DNA from: Candidatus Gallacutalibacter stercoravium
GTDB lineage: Bacteria; Bacillota; Clostridia; Oscillospirales; Acutalibacteraceae
Reading direction: 5' to 3'
Length of the DNA: 40,841 bases
Assembly: GCA_018716975.1 (NCBI GenBank)
Contig: DVJE01000024.1
Location: 1 to 40,841, forward strand
Of this stretch, positions 5,435 through 12,250 are shown piece by piece. The translations under genes and the position numbers were made by a program. A model generated the notes under the pieces. That model did not search any database and was not told the DNA's origin. It was given only the letters and a program-made list of their open reading frames with translations. Position 1 is the first letter of the stretch; each line of letters starts with the position of its first letter.

Positions 5435-6286
5435 TTACTCTCTAAGTCTTGCTTTTAAGGCTTTCAATTCATCTTCACTGCCGATTCCAGGAGGAAGTTC
5501 TTCTGGTTGTTTGTCTGGTTTGGTAGTTGTATATTCATTTGTTTTATTTTGGTATTGATTAGAAGAAAGCCAACGCTCAACAAATCCATTCATATTGTTA
5601 CCTGATTTTAGATGGCTTGGATCAGCCTCGAGCCATTGTCTGATTTTTTCGATTTCTCCAAGCACATCAACATTGGGGTAATCTCTTGACAACCTTTCTA
5701 TCTGTTTTTGATGAATAATAAAAGGAGAGCCAAGGGCGGGAAGAGAAATAGAAGGAGAAATGATTTCTGCATCTGTTTCTTTTTCTTGTTTTAATTGTAA
5801 TTCTAGTTTTAACTCTTGTTCTTTCTCTATATCTCCGTAACGAATTGACGATTTATCGTTGCATTGCAACGGTGCTTCGTCGCTTGACGCGCTACTTTGC
5901 AGCGATTCACCGTTGCATTTTTTGTTTTTTCTTGATTTTCGAGTTCTTATGGTTGATGAGGCTTCGCTTCCGATACTATTAATAACTGATTTGAGTTGGT
6001 TTTCTGTTTCTGAAAGCTCAACTAAAAGATTGTGACGTTTCAAAAATTCAATCGTAGATCTCACATCATCCTCATTTTCTTCTAGCTGATACGCCAACTC
6101 TTCCACAAACGAGTCTTCAAATCCTTCAAATGTCAATACTCCGCCATTTTGTAAACTTGCAAGCTGCATTTCAAGGTAGATAATTGCTAATGTGTCCCCG
6201 TTTTTCTGTCTGCGGATGGCTTTTATTTCTTTTTGCTGAAAGAAATTTTCTGGAAGTTTTAGCCACCAATAACGCTTTTCTGTCAA
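5435..6286 (-). CDS. Phage replisome organizer
   Basis: The N-terminal 110 residues match the replisome organizer N-terminal domain (KRYWWLKLPENFFQQKEIKAIRR, then GDTLAIIYLEMQLASLQNGGVL, an acidic helix and LVELSE). The middle (about 120-175) is low complexity, rich in Ser, Lys, Glu and Gln. The C-terminal part (IERLSRDYPNVDVLGEIEKIRQWLEADPSHLKS) is a helical domain resembling the DnaD-like helicase-loading region. The start is TTG with AAGGTGA four bases upstream, overlapping the previous stop (TTGA). Such proteins bind the phage origin and recruit the host helicase loader. A distinctive repeat lies just downstream. No helicase loader gene is visible, so host DnaC or DnaI would be required. 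Confidence 0.82.
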   Translation of the reverse strand: MTEKRYWWLKLPENFFQQKEIKAIRRQKNGDTLAIIYLEMQLASLQNGGVLTFEGFEDSFVEELAYQLEENEDDVRSTIEFLKRHNLLVELSETENQLKSVINSIGSEASSTIRTRKSRKNKKCNGESLQSSASSDEAPLQCNDKSSIRYGDIEKEQELKLELQLKQEKETDAEIISPSISLPALGSPFIIHQKQIERLSRDYPNVDVLGEIEKIRQWLEADPSHLKSGNNMNGFVERWLSSNQYQNKTNEYTTTKPDKQPEELPPGIGSEDELKALKARLRE

Positions 6287-6468
6287 TCTATCACCTTCTT
6301 TGCAGCGTCTTGTTCAGCTTTCCATTTTTCGTACTTTTCCCGGTTTTTGGGGTCGGCATAAAAGCGCTTGGCGGCTTCTAAGGTATCGCGGGCTAGGTAC
6401 TTCCATACGTGTTCCGGGATTAGCTTCGGGTCTATTCGCACGTCCTGCCCTTCTGTGATTGTCCACAA
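6283..6468 (-). CDS. Hypothetical 61-residue protein
   Basis: A small protein (WTITEGQDVRIDPKLIPEHVWKYLARDTLEAAKRFY..., ending EQDAAKKVID) with a helical C-terminus. The TTG start at 6468 is preferred because AGAAGGGA lies six bases upstream; a longer frame begins inside the upstream gene. The stop overlaps the replisome organizer start, implying coupling. Similar short proteins precede replication genes in clostridial phages. Confidence 0.6.
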   Translation of the reverse strand: MWTITEGQDVRIDPKLIPEHVWKYLARDTLEAAKRFYADPKNREKYEKWKAEQDAAKKVID

Positions 6469-6490
6469 GGGAATCCCTTCTTTCTTGTTG

Positions 6491-6775
6491 TCATGGCTGG
6501 CCGTCCCGTACGGTGGCAAGCGGACGAATGATCTCCTGAAACTCCGCGTTCAAACGCTCCGCTTCCTGTGTAAACTGCAACAGCGTGGTGATCTCGTTAT
6601 CTGCAACCTTTTCGCACAGTAGCCGGCGAATGCTTTCTTTGACGGCACCTTGCAGTGTGGGAAAGTAGCGCGGGTCTTTAAATCTCGTGTGGCCGGCTTT
6701 GTCTTTTTTGGTCTGGCCGAGAATGAATTGTTTTCTATCGGACTTGATACAATAGCCGCCCAATAACTTAATCAT
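6491..6775 (-). CDS. Hypothetical 94-residue phage protein
   Basis: A protein beginning MIKLLGGYCIKSDRKQFILGQ, followed by DPRYFPTLQGAVKESIRRLLCEKVADNE and a long C-terminal helix. The pattern (two strands, a basic loop, then helices) is of a type often seen upstream of replication genes in clostridial prophages, function unknown. AGGAGGG lies six bases before the ATG. The upstream spacer contains the inverted-repeat structure at 6791-6925. Confidence 0.68.
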   Translation of the reverse strand: MIKLLGGYCIKSDRKQFILGQTKKDKAGHTRFKDPRYFPTLQGAVKESIRRLLCEKVADNEITTLLQFTQEAERLNAEFQEIIRPLATVRDGQP

Positions 6776-6790
6776 TTTTGTCCCTCCTAT

Positions 6791-6925
6791 GTGTGACGCA
6801 TTAGAATTAAACGTGACGGTTTAGAACCCCGTTTTTCGGGCATAAGGTAAAATTACATTACCTTTCAAAATCCACGTCTAGGGAACCGCATGAATACTGG
6901 ATTTTTTTAGCCCTAAACCGTCACG
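6791..6925. repeat. 13-bp inverted repeat enclosing hairpins, plus a third half-site
   Basis: CGTGACGGTTTAG at 6812-6824 is the exact reverse complement of 6913-6925. A related GTGACGCATTAG lies at about 6793-6804, in direct orientation to the first. Between the arms on the minus strand are three further stems (AATCCA/TGGATT, GGTAA/TTACC, CCCG/CGGG). The whole spacer could fold as a multi-branched RNA between two operon genes, or the repeats could be protein-binding sites. The right arm overlaps the stop codon of the Cys-rich gene. Confidence 0.6.
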
Positions 6926-7463
6926 CTTTTGCCCTGTATTTTCGCTGACGCACTCTGTGTTTTTCCCTTTCAGCTTTTTCTGCACATTTCGGGCAATACT
7001 TCGCATGATTGGAAGTCGGGAGAAAAGGCTTGTTACAAGAGGCGCATTTTTTCGTATCCTTACCAGAAGTAAGCTCCGCTTCTAACTGTTTGTCCAATGG
7101 AAGGACACAGTCCCGGAAGTAATTGCAACACATGTGCAAAGAAGTTTCCAGCACACAAGGAAAGCCCTCTAATAAAAGGCATTCGTTCGGATTGGTGGAG
7201 TAATTACAGCAACATTCACGGACTAACTGCATGATTCTAGTTTTTTGGCTGTTTGTCCACAGCTTTTCTGTTTCTTTTCCCTCTGGTATGTAGTGCCCTA
7301 TCTCGTCGTTTTCTCTGGCCTGGGCCATGATCTTTTCGTAGTCCGGGTGTTCGTAGCCGATTTTAGGGCACCGCAAAACTTCCATCCAAGCCGGTTGCTT
7401 GCAGCTGTTGGGACAACCGGCGCACAGTTGTGCATACTCAGGCTGTAGGATTCTGGCTTTCAT
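6921..7463 (-). CDS. Cysteine-rich VLP-type zinc protein
   Basis: A 180-residue Cys-rich protein. An N-terminal CAGCPNSCKQPAW pair is followed by the segment IMQLVRECCCNY...NECLLLEGFPCV...CCNYFRDCVLPLDK, which matches the cysteine-rich VLP domain of conjugative elements and prophages. The C-terminal KKCASCNKPFLPTSNHAKYCPKC is a four-cysteine zinc finger followed by a very basic tail (EKHRVRQRKYRAKA). It probably binds zinc and nucleic acid; no role is established. GGAGG lies eight bases upstream, and the gene starts four bases after the HTH gene. It is the second gene of the leftward operon. Confidence 0.75.
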   Translation of the reverse strand: MKARILQPEYAQLCAGCPNSCKQPAWMEVLRCPKIGYEHPDYEKIMAQARENDEIGHYIPEGKETEKLWTNSQKTRIMQLVRECCCNYSTNPNECLLLEGFPCVLETSLHMCCNYFRDCVLPLDKQLEAELTSGKDTKKCASCNKPFLPTSNHAKYCPKCAEKAEREKHRVRQRKYRAKA

Positions 7464-7466
7464 GTT

Positions 7467-7670
7467 TTAGTCCTCCGTGGTTTCGATGAGATCCGCGAGG
7501 TCTTTGTTTAACGCTTTGGCAATAGCATACCCTACCGCCGCAGAACAGGATTTACCGCTTCTCACGTTGGAAATCGTTACTCTGGACATGCCAGTGATTT
7601 TCGCCATTTCTACCACGGTCATACGCTTGCGTGCCATTTCTGTGATTAATTTAATTCTGTCGAGTTTCAT
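7467..7670 (-). CDS. HTH XRE regulator, Cro-like
   Basis: A 67-residue lone XRE helix-turn-helix (MARKRMTVVEMAKITGMSRVTISNVRSGKSCS, then AVGYAIAKALNKDLADLIE). It opens the leftward operon and is divergent from the repressor gene at 7807, the layout of cro and cI. The ATG at 7670 has GGAAG seven bases upstream; an ATG two codons earlier is too close to that site. Its promoter (TTGACA-17-TATACT, 7711-7739) holds an inverted repeat between the -35 and -10 boxes. The regulator presumably controls early gene expression. Confidence 0.82.
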   Translation of the reverse strand: MKLDRIKLITEMARKRMTVVEMAKITGMSRVTISNVRSGKSCSAAVGYAIAKALNKDLADLIETTED

Positions 7671-7685
7671 TATCATTCTTCCTTT

Positions 7686-7766
7686 CAGAAACTTTTGTTG
7701 CTGCTATTGCAGTATAACAGAAACATTTATTTCTGTCAATATGGTTTTCAGGACTTTTTGTTGCTG
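7686..7766. promoter_or_regulatory. Divergent control region 1: early promoter with operator
   Basis: The leftward promoter is TTGACA (7734-7739) with 17 bp to TATACT (7711-7716). The spacer contains the dyad ACAGAAA-6-TTTCTGT (7717-7736), ideally placed for a repressor. Two near-identical 18-bp direct repeats of the type CAGAAACTTTTGTTGCTG flank it at 7686-7703 and 7749-7766. The rightward gene at 7807 has TATAAT (about 7789-7794), with no strong -35 box. Confidence 0.78.
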
Positions 7767-7806
7767 AATTTTCTTTTTTATGCTATTGTATAATAGGGGT
7801 GATAGT

Positions 7807-8337
7807 ATGACAGTAGGTGAACGGATTAGACAAAACAGATTAAATAAAAAAATGACTCAGAAAGAATTGGGAGAGAAAGCAGGTATTGCAGAACCAACAA
7901 TTAGACGATACGAACTTGGGAAACTAAACCCCAAATTTGAAACCCTCCAAAAGATCGCCGATGCTCTTGATGTGGGAATAGATAAACTCAAGGGTATAAA
8001 ACCGCTTCCGGAAAAAGAAGTGGAGTTAGATTTGGGATTTAAGAAAGAAAAGGCGAGTATGTCAAGCGGCGCAATAGAATTAGAAGCGTTTGACAAATTC
8101 CTTGAAGATATTGGATTTAAAACATATGTTAGCCCTACATTATTTGAAAACCCAGAAGGAAAGAATGGCGATGTGTGGATTATTGAGGACATAAGGGAAA
8201 ATAAATTTTATGCCGCTAAAACTACAGATTTAAACAAATTAAAAGATAGTATACTGTCATTTTCAAAGTTTCAAATATATGAACTTTTAAATAGTTTAAA
8301 GCAAATTGATAGTCCAAAGGCCAGCAAAAAGCCGTAG
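7807..8337 (+). CDS. XRE-family repressor (CI-like), C-terminal frameshift suspected
   Basis: A 176-residue protein with an N-terminal HTH of about 60 residues (KKMTQKELGEKAGIAEPTIRRYELGKLNP...ADALDV) and a C-terminal region without the LexA-type Ser/Lys protease signature, so RecA-stimulated cleavage is not expected. AGGGGTGA lies four bases before the ATG. Just after the stop, the -1 frame continues AVERVEELTEIPKYQKKDEADTK, and the second repressor at 8839 ends with a similar EHQKKDEPGQK tail. I infer that one base was gained or lost near 8320-8333 and that the native protein was about 20 residues longer. It probably represses the promoter at 7711-7739. Confidence 0.8.
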   Translation: MTVGERIRQNRLNKKMTQKELGEKAGIAEPTIRRYELGKLNPKFETLQKIADALDVGIDKLKGIKPLPEKEVELDLGFKKEKASMSSGAIELEAFDKFLEDIGFKTYVSPTLFENPEGKNGDVWIIEDIRENKFYAAKTTDLNKLKDSILSFSKFQIYELLNSLKQIDSPKASKKP

Positions 8338-8498
8338 AGCGAGTGGAAGAGCTAACAGAGATTCCCAAGTATCAAAAGAAAGATGAAGCGGACACTAAAT
8401 AGCCTTTTCCGGCCGCTTTTCTTCCGCCCTCCTTGTTCGCCGTAGTTTCTGCCTGATATGAGGCCAAAACTCCGAATGATTCAAGGTCGCTCCGATAC

Positions 8499-8705
8499 TT
8501 AGGCCTCCTTTTCGATAATCTCTGCTGGGTCTATGTTCAGCGCTTTGCCGAATGCCTGGAGTGTCGGTAGCGACGCCGAACCGCCGTTAACAATCCGGGA
8601 AACCGTGTTTACCGACACGCCGGCACGCCCCGCCAGGTTCTTGTAAGAGGTTACACCAGCCCGCAACATGGCAATCCCCAATGCGTTTTTACTGATTCTG
8701 TACAT
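8499..8705 (-). CDS. HTH XRE regulator, second Cro-like gene
   Basis: A 68-residue helix-turn-helix protein (YKNLAGRAGVSVNTVSRIVNGGSASLPTLQAFGKALNI). It faces away from the repressor gene at 8839, so the element has a second cro/cI-like pair. AAAGGAG lies nine bases before the ATG. Its promoter (TTGACT with TACTAT 17 bp downstream) runs through the CAC-N4-GTG operator-like sites at 8747-8801. It ends in a GAGGCC/GGCCTC stem that may serve as a terminator and converges on the 7807 gene. Confidence 0.8.
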   Translation of the reverse strand: MYRISKNALGIAMLRAGVTSYKNLAGRAGVSVNTVSRIVNGGSASLPTLQAFGKALNIDPAEIIEKEA

Positions 8706-8746
8706 GTGCTTGCGCTCCTTTCATCTTTGTGTTATGATGTGTGTAT

Positions 8747-8801
8747 CACATCTGTGTTTATAGTATAACACTTTTGTGGTAAAGTCAATAACACAATTGT
8801 G
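8747..8801. promoter_or_regulatory. Divergent control region 2: three CAC-N4-GTG operators
   Basis: CACATCTGTG (8747-8756), CACTTTTGTG (8769-8778) and CACAATTGTG (8792-8801) have centres 22 and 23 bp apart, about two helical turns. The third is part of the 14-bp dyad AACACAATTGTGTT. They overlap the leftward promoter of the 8499-8705 gene and precede the gene at 8839. The arrangement resembles a lambda-like triple operator for cooperative repressor binding. Confidence 0.72.
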
Positions 8802-8838
8802 TTTTCTGCTATATGCACAATATGAAAGTGGTGAATTT

Positions 8839-9522
8839 GTGACATTTTATAGTAGATTTGAACAGCTCTGCAAAGCTAAAGGGGTTACGCCTACACAGGC
8901 CGCACGGGATAATAAGATTGCGCAATCCGTAGTTTCTATGTGGAAAACAAGGGGATCCACGCCGAAAGCGGCTACTGTTCAAAAGCTTGCTGATTATTTC
9001 GGGGTTACTGTGAATCAGCTTCTCGGGTTGGACGCGCTAATAGATCCAGACACGGAACGCATAAATGCAAAAATGACTAAAGCCATTAAAAAGCATCTGG
9101 AAAGCGGATGGGGTTCTCGTGAAGATTTCGCTAAATTTGTTAATGTTCCCATTGAAACAACTTATAAATGGGAAAATGGAGAAGAAGTTCCAACGTATTC
9201 AGAATTATTAAAGATTGCACAAGCCTATAACGAAGATATCGAAAGTTTTTTAGGTACTTCTTATGACGAAATCTTAGAAAACTTAGAAAATGAATATTGC
9301 ACTAAGGTAGCTTGTGACGCAGGTTGTAGAGTAACTCATGACGGGAACACGGAAATTTTGATTATTGTAGATGGTATAGGTTATATTATTTCTCCTGAGG
9401 ATTTTGAAAATTTTAAAATACAAATTAAGGAGTATTCAAGATACGCGGCTTATCAATTAACAAAGAAAGCAAAAATGAAGGTGCCAGAACACCAAAAGAA
9501 GGATGAACCCGGCCAAAAATGA
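8839..9522 (+). CDS. XRE-family repressor with two HTH-like segments
   Basis: A 227-residue regulator. The N-terminal HTH (residues 1-65: LCKAKGVTPTQAARDNKIAQSVVSMWKTRGSTPKAATVQKLADYFGVTVNQLLG) is clear. A second XRE-like segment follows at about 95-135 (SREDFAKFVNVPIETTYKWENGEEVPTYSELLKIAQAY). The C-terminal part has hydrophobic strands (TEILIIVDGIGYIIS) and ends with EHQKKDEPGQK. The GTG at 8839 has GGTGA four bases upstream; an upstream ATG lies in the operator region. It presumably represses the operators at 8747-8801. Tandem HTH domains in one chain are uncommon for CI-type repressors. Confidence 0.78.
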   Translation: MTFYSRFEQLCKAKGVTPTQAARDNKIAQSVVSMWKTRGSTPKAATVQKLADYFGVTVNQLLGLDALIDPDTERINAKMTKAIKKHLESGWGSREDFAKFVNVPIETTYKWENGEEVPTYSELLKIAQAYNEDIESFLGTSYDEILENLENEYCTKVACDAGCRVTHDGNTEILIIVDGIGYIISPEDFENFKIQIKEYSRYAAYQLTKKAKMKVPEHQKKDEPGQK

Positions 9523-10170
9523 CCGCTTTCCCCACAAGTGGGGGAACTCGCTCAAAAATGAGCAGCTTCCTGACCGGATGGAATAACGTTTCGTTAATGC
9601 GTCCCTGTTTTAGGGGCCATCAATGGGGATTTCTAAAAAAATAGAAAACGCTCACCCCTCTGCCCCCGTACCAAGTAGTACAGGCATCTTCTCAAAAATG
9701 AGCAGGTACATTGGACGGACAATTTTGCTCATTAACTTTCGGTCAAAAATGACCGGGTTGCCGATTTAACAATGTGGTTTTACTCAAAATGAGTAAAATG
9801 CTACTGTGAATCACCGTAGCACAGCAGGATGGAATAACGTTTCGTTGGCGCGTCCCTGCCATAGCAAAACGCGATTTCAGGTACAGACAAATTGTCCTTG
9901 CCTTCTGTAAAAGCGTTTAAGCGCTGGATAACCTCATCTGCAATAAACGCCTGGAATTTTTCTGCCGCTTCGTTTTTGGCTTTCATGGCCAGGCGGTAGA
10001 AGATGTTTTCGGGGATGAATCCGTCTTTCGCCCACTTGTGGGCGAAACTTGAGTTTTATTGAGTAGTTTATCCCTACTGTAGACCTATTGCTCATTTTTG
10101 AGCGAAAGTAATTGAGCCGCCAAAAATGTCCGATCAATAGGGGGCCATTAACTTTTGGACAATTTTGTCC
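9511..10170. repeat. Field of short palindromes with CAAAAATG core
   Basis: Hairpin-forming palindromes are dense here: 9511-9524, 9530-9543 (CCCCAC/GTGGGG), 9550-9563 (GCTC/GAGC), 9691-9702, 9740-9755 (CGGTC/GACCG), 9778-9798 (TTTTACTCA/TGAGTAAAA), 10026-10047 (10-bp arms TTTCGCCCAC), 10090-10103 and 10157-10170. Most share CAAAAATG or its complement in the loop, while the stems differ. Two 32-bp direct repeats (9576-9607 and 9827-9858, 29 identical) also lie here. Except for the antirepressor remnant at 9801-10055 there is no gene. Confidence 0.65.
9801..10055 (-). pseudogene. Remnant of a BRO-type antirepressor, opposite strand
   Basis: The frame reads WAKDGFIPENIFYRL, then AMKAKNEAAEKFQAFIADEVI, which matches the end of the BRO-N/antirepressor core where ...RLAMKAKNEAAEKFQ...DEVIPSI is typical. 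It lacks a proper start, is preceded by an in-frame stop, and continues into unrelated residues. An internal ATG at 9986 gives only 61 residues. It lies on the strand opposite the other antirepressor pieces at 10267-10706, so at least one inversion or independent capture occurred. Confidence 0.6.
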
Positions 10171-10266
10171 GAAAGGTGCTAGGGGGGCGCAAATCTCGAC
10201 CCCATGCAAAAAACAGGGGGATGTGTTACGGTTCGCGGGTACCAAAATGGTAGTCGAGATATTAAC

Positions 10267-10706
10267 CGACATGTTGATGCAGAAGATAAACGCATTCTTC
10301 AAAGGTCGTAAATCGCGACCGTTGAAAATTATATTCCTCAAGCCCGGCGAAGTGCCGGCCTTGTCGATGACGAGGACAAGAATACCGTCGTGAATCCCGA
10401 CGGAAATTCGCACCGTGGAAAGCGGCTTAAAAGATACCTACTTAGGCGTTACAGGAAGTTGCAACGAAGAGGACAAACTCAATAACGAATCGTTATCGAG
10501 TTTAGGACAGCGAGGCGCTGGGATATTCAAATCCTAATGAAGCACTTCAAGACCACGTTGATGAAGAAGATAAACTCAATAGCAAAACACTATCGAGTTT
10601 TTCACTTGATTTAGGACAGCGTGGCGGTTGGCTCATCAACGAATCCGGCTTGTACTCCCTGGTGCTGTCCAGCAAGCTTCCCACAGCCCGTGCGTTTAAT
10701 CAATGA
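10267..10706 (+). pseudogene. Tandem degenerate BRO-N antirepressor segments (four modules)
   Basis: Four successive pieces encode variants of the same part of a BRO-N antirepressor. Module 1 (from 10267) reads RHVDAEDKRILQRS. Module 2 (from 10363) reads VDDEDKNTVVNPDGN. Module 3 (from 10466) reads EEDKLNNESLSSLGQRG. Module 4 (10515-10706) reads ALGYSNPNEALQDHVDEEDK, then the LNSKTLSS...LGQRGGWLINESGLYSLVL segment and a stop shortly after LPTARAF. Modules 1 and 2 share a frame broken by a stop; 3 and 4 are in other frames. Intact members bind prophage repressors or DNA and promote induction. Nothing here can make a full protein. Modules 3 and 4 share the nucleotide sequence encoding DKLN...LSS...LGQRGG. 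Confidence 0.65.
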
Positions 10707-10762
10707 GCTACTAAGGAAAACCTATATTTCTTTAATGTGTGGAGAAAGGAGGATTGCGCACG

Positions 10763-12007
10763 ATGGAAAACGGTGTAATCTATGCCCGCTACAGCAGCCA
10801 CAACCAGCGGGAAGAAAGCATAGAAGGCCAGCTGCGGGAATGCCGGCGCTATGCTCAGGAGCAGGGCATCACCGTGGTAGAAGAATATGCCGACCGCGCC
10901 ATATCCGGCAAAACGGATAATCGAGCGGGTTTCCAAAAGATGATCCGCGACGCAGAAAAGGGCCGCTTCTCGGTGGTTATTGTGTACAAATTGGATAGAT
11001 TCGCCCGCAACCGCTACGATAGCGCCATGTATAAAGCCAAACTAAAACGCTGCGGCGTGCGGGTTGCGTCGGCTATGGAGCAGCTCACCGATGGCCCGGA
11101 AAGTATCATCCTAGAGGCAATGCTAGAAGGCATGGCGGAATATTACAGCGCCAACCTTGCCCAGAATATCAAACGCGGTATGACGGAAAACGCCCTGAAA
11201 GGCCTTGCAAACGGCGGTGGCAGTTGCTTGGGGTATTATACCGGAGAGGATAAGAAATACCACGCAGATGAAGTAGGCGCCGCCACAGTTCGCCTAATCT
11301 ATGAACTGTACGACCAAGGGCGCACCTATACCGACATTGTGCGCACGCTTAACAGCCAGGGGAGAAAAACTTACAAGGGCCGTCCATTCAATAAACACTC
11401 TTTGAGTACGATATTGCACAACCGGCGCTATATTGGCGATTATGTGTGGGGTGATACCGTCATTCCCGGCGGCATGCCGCAAATAATTGACCGCGATTTA
11501 TGGGAAAGGGTGCAAGCTAAATTGAAGCGAAAAGAAAAAGCCCCGGCCAGAGCACGGGGCGAGTACGATTTTATTTTGTCCGGCAAACTGTTTTGCGGCC
11601 GCTGCGGTAGCCCGATGATAGGAGACAGCGGCACCAGCCGCAACGGTGTTAAGCATTTTTATTATACGTGCGGCGCAAAGAAACGCGGTGAGGGTTGCCG
11701 CAAGAAAAGCGTGCGCGCGGCTGCAATTGAAGATGAAGTTATCAATACCACTATACGCACCATTTTGCAGGATTCCATGCTGGAACACATAGCCGACAAA
11801 GTCATGGAATACCAAGTCAGAAGCACGGATAGCACCCTTTTGATAGAACAGTATCAGGGCCAGCTAAAAGAAACAGAAGCGGCTATAGCCGGCCTTTTAA
11901 AAGCCATAGAAGCCGGGATGTTTACCCCGTCCATGAAAAGAGCGCATGGAAGAATTAGAAAGCCAAAAAAGCGCCTTACAGGCCGATATACAGCGGGAAG
12001 AAATTAA
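10763..12007 (+). CDS. Large serine recombinase (integrase), 3' end frameshifted
   Basis: The resolvase N-terminal domain is clear: GVIYARYSSHNQREESIEGQL with catalytic Ser at about residue 11, then YADRAISGKTDNRAGFQKM and VIVYKLDRFARNRYD. The recombinase domain follows (about 160-270, GLANGGGSCLGYY, FNKHSLSTILHNRRYIGDY), then the zinc beta-ribbon (LFCGRCGSPMI...YYTCGAKKRGEGC). After residue 390 or so the frame breaks at an extra A in ATGAAAAGAGCGC (about 11937); the expected continuation lies in the next frame up to 12320. AAAGGAGG lies ten bases before the ATG. It would carry out integration and excision at tRNA-Val. Whether the truncated form is active is doubtful, because the coiled-coil end needed for synapsis control is lost. 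Confidence 0.85.
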   Translation: MENGVIYARYSSHNQREESIEGQLRECRRYAQEQGITVVEEYADRAISGKTDNRAGFQKMIRDAEKGRFSVVIVYKLDRFARNRYDSAMYKAKLKRCGVRVASAMEQLTDGPESIILEAMLEGMAEYYSANLAQNIKRGMTENALKGLANGGGSCLGYYTGEDKKYHADEVGAATVRLIYELYDQGRTYTDIVRTLNSQGRKTYKGRPFNKHSLSTILHNRRYIGDYVWGDTVIPGGMPQIIDRDLWERVQAKLKRKEKAPARARGEYDFILSGKLFCGRCGSPMIGDSGTSRNGVKHFYYTCGAKKRGEGCRKKSVRAAAIEDEVINTTIRTILQDSMLEHIADKVMEYQVRSTDSTLLIEQYQGQLKETEAAIAGLLKAIEAGMFTPSMKRAHGRIRKPKKRLTGRYTAGRN

Positions 12008-12250
12008 CCGGCAAATATTATCCCGTGACGAGCTGCTTTTCTTCCTGCGCCAATTCCTTGACGGTGACCCAAACGACCCGGCGTACCGCCGCAGGTTGAT
12101 AGACACTTTCGTAAATTCCGTATGGCTGTACGATGATAAAATAGTGCTCACCTACAACTACAGCGGAGAAGGAAGCAAGGTTACTCTTGATATGGTTGAC
12201 GCAGCATTAGATGCGGATGAACCCCAATGTTCGATTAAGAAGCAACAAGC

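Noticed and set aside
9934-10413. Long open frame on the minus strand (159 codons) and an overlapping plus-strand frame at 10112-10393
   Set aside because: Both run antisense or out of frame through the antirepressor modules and palindromes. They lack ribosome sites and protein-like composition.
9511-10706. Diversity-generating retroelement (variable and template repeats)
   Set aside because: No reverse transcriptase is encoded, and differences between repeats are not restricted to adenines.
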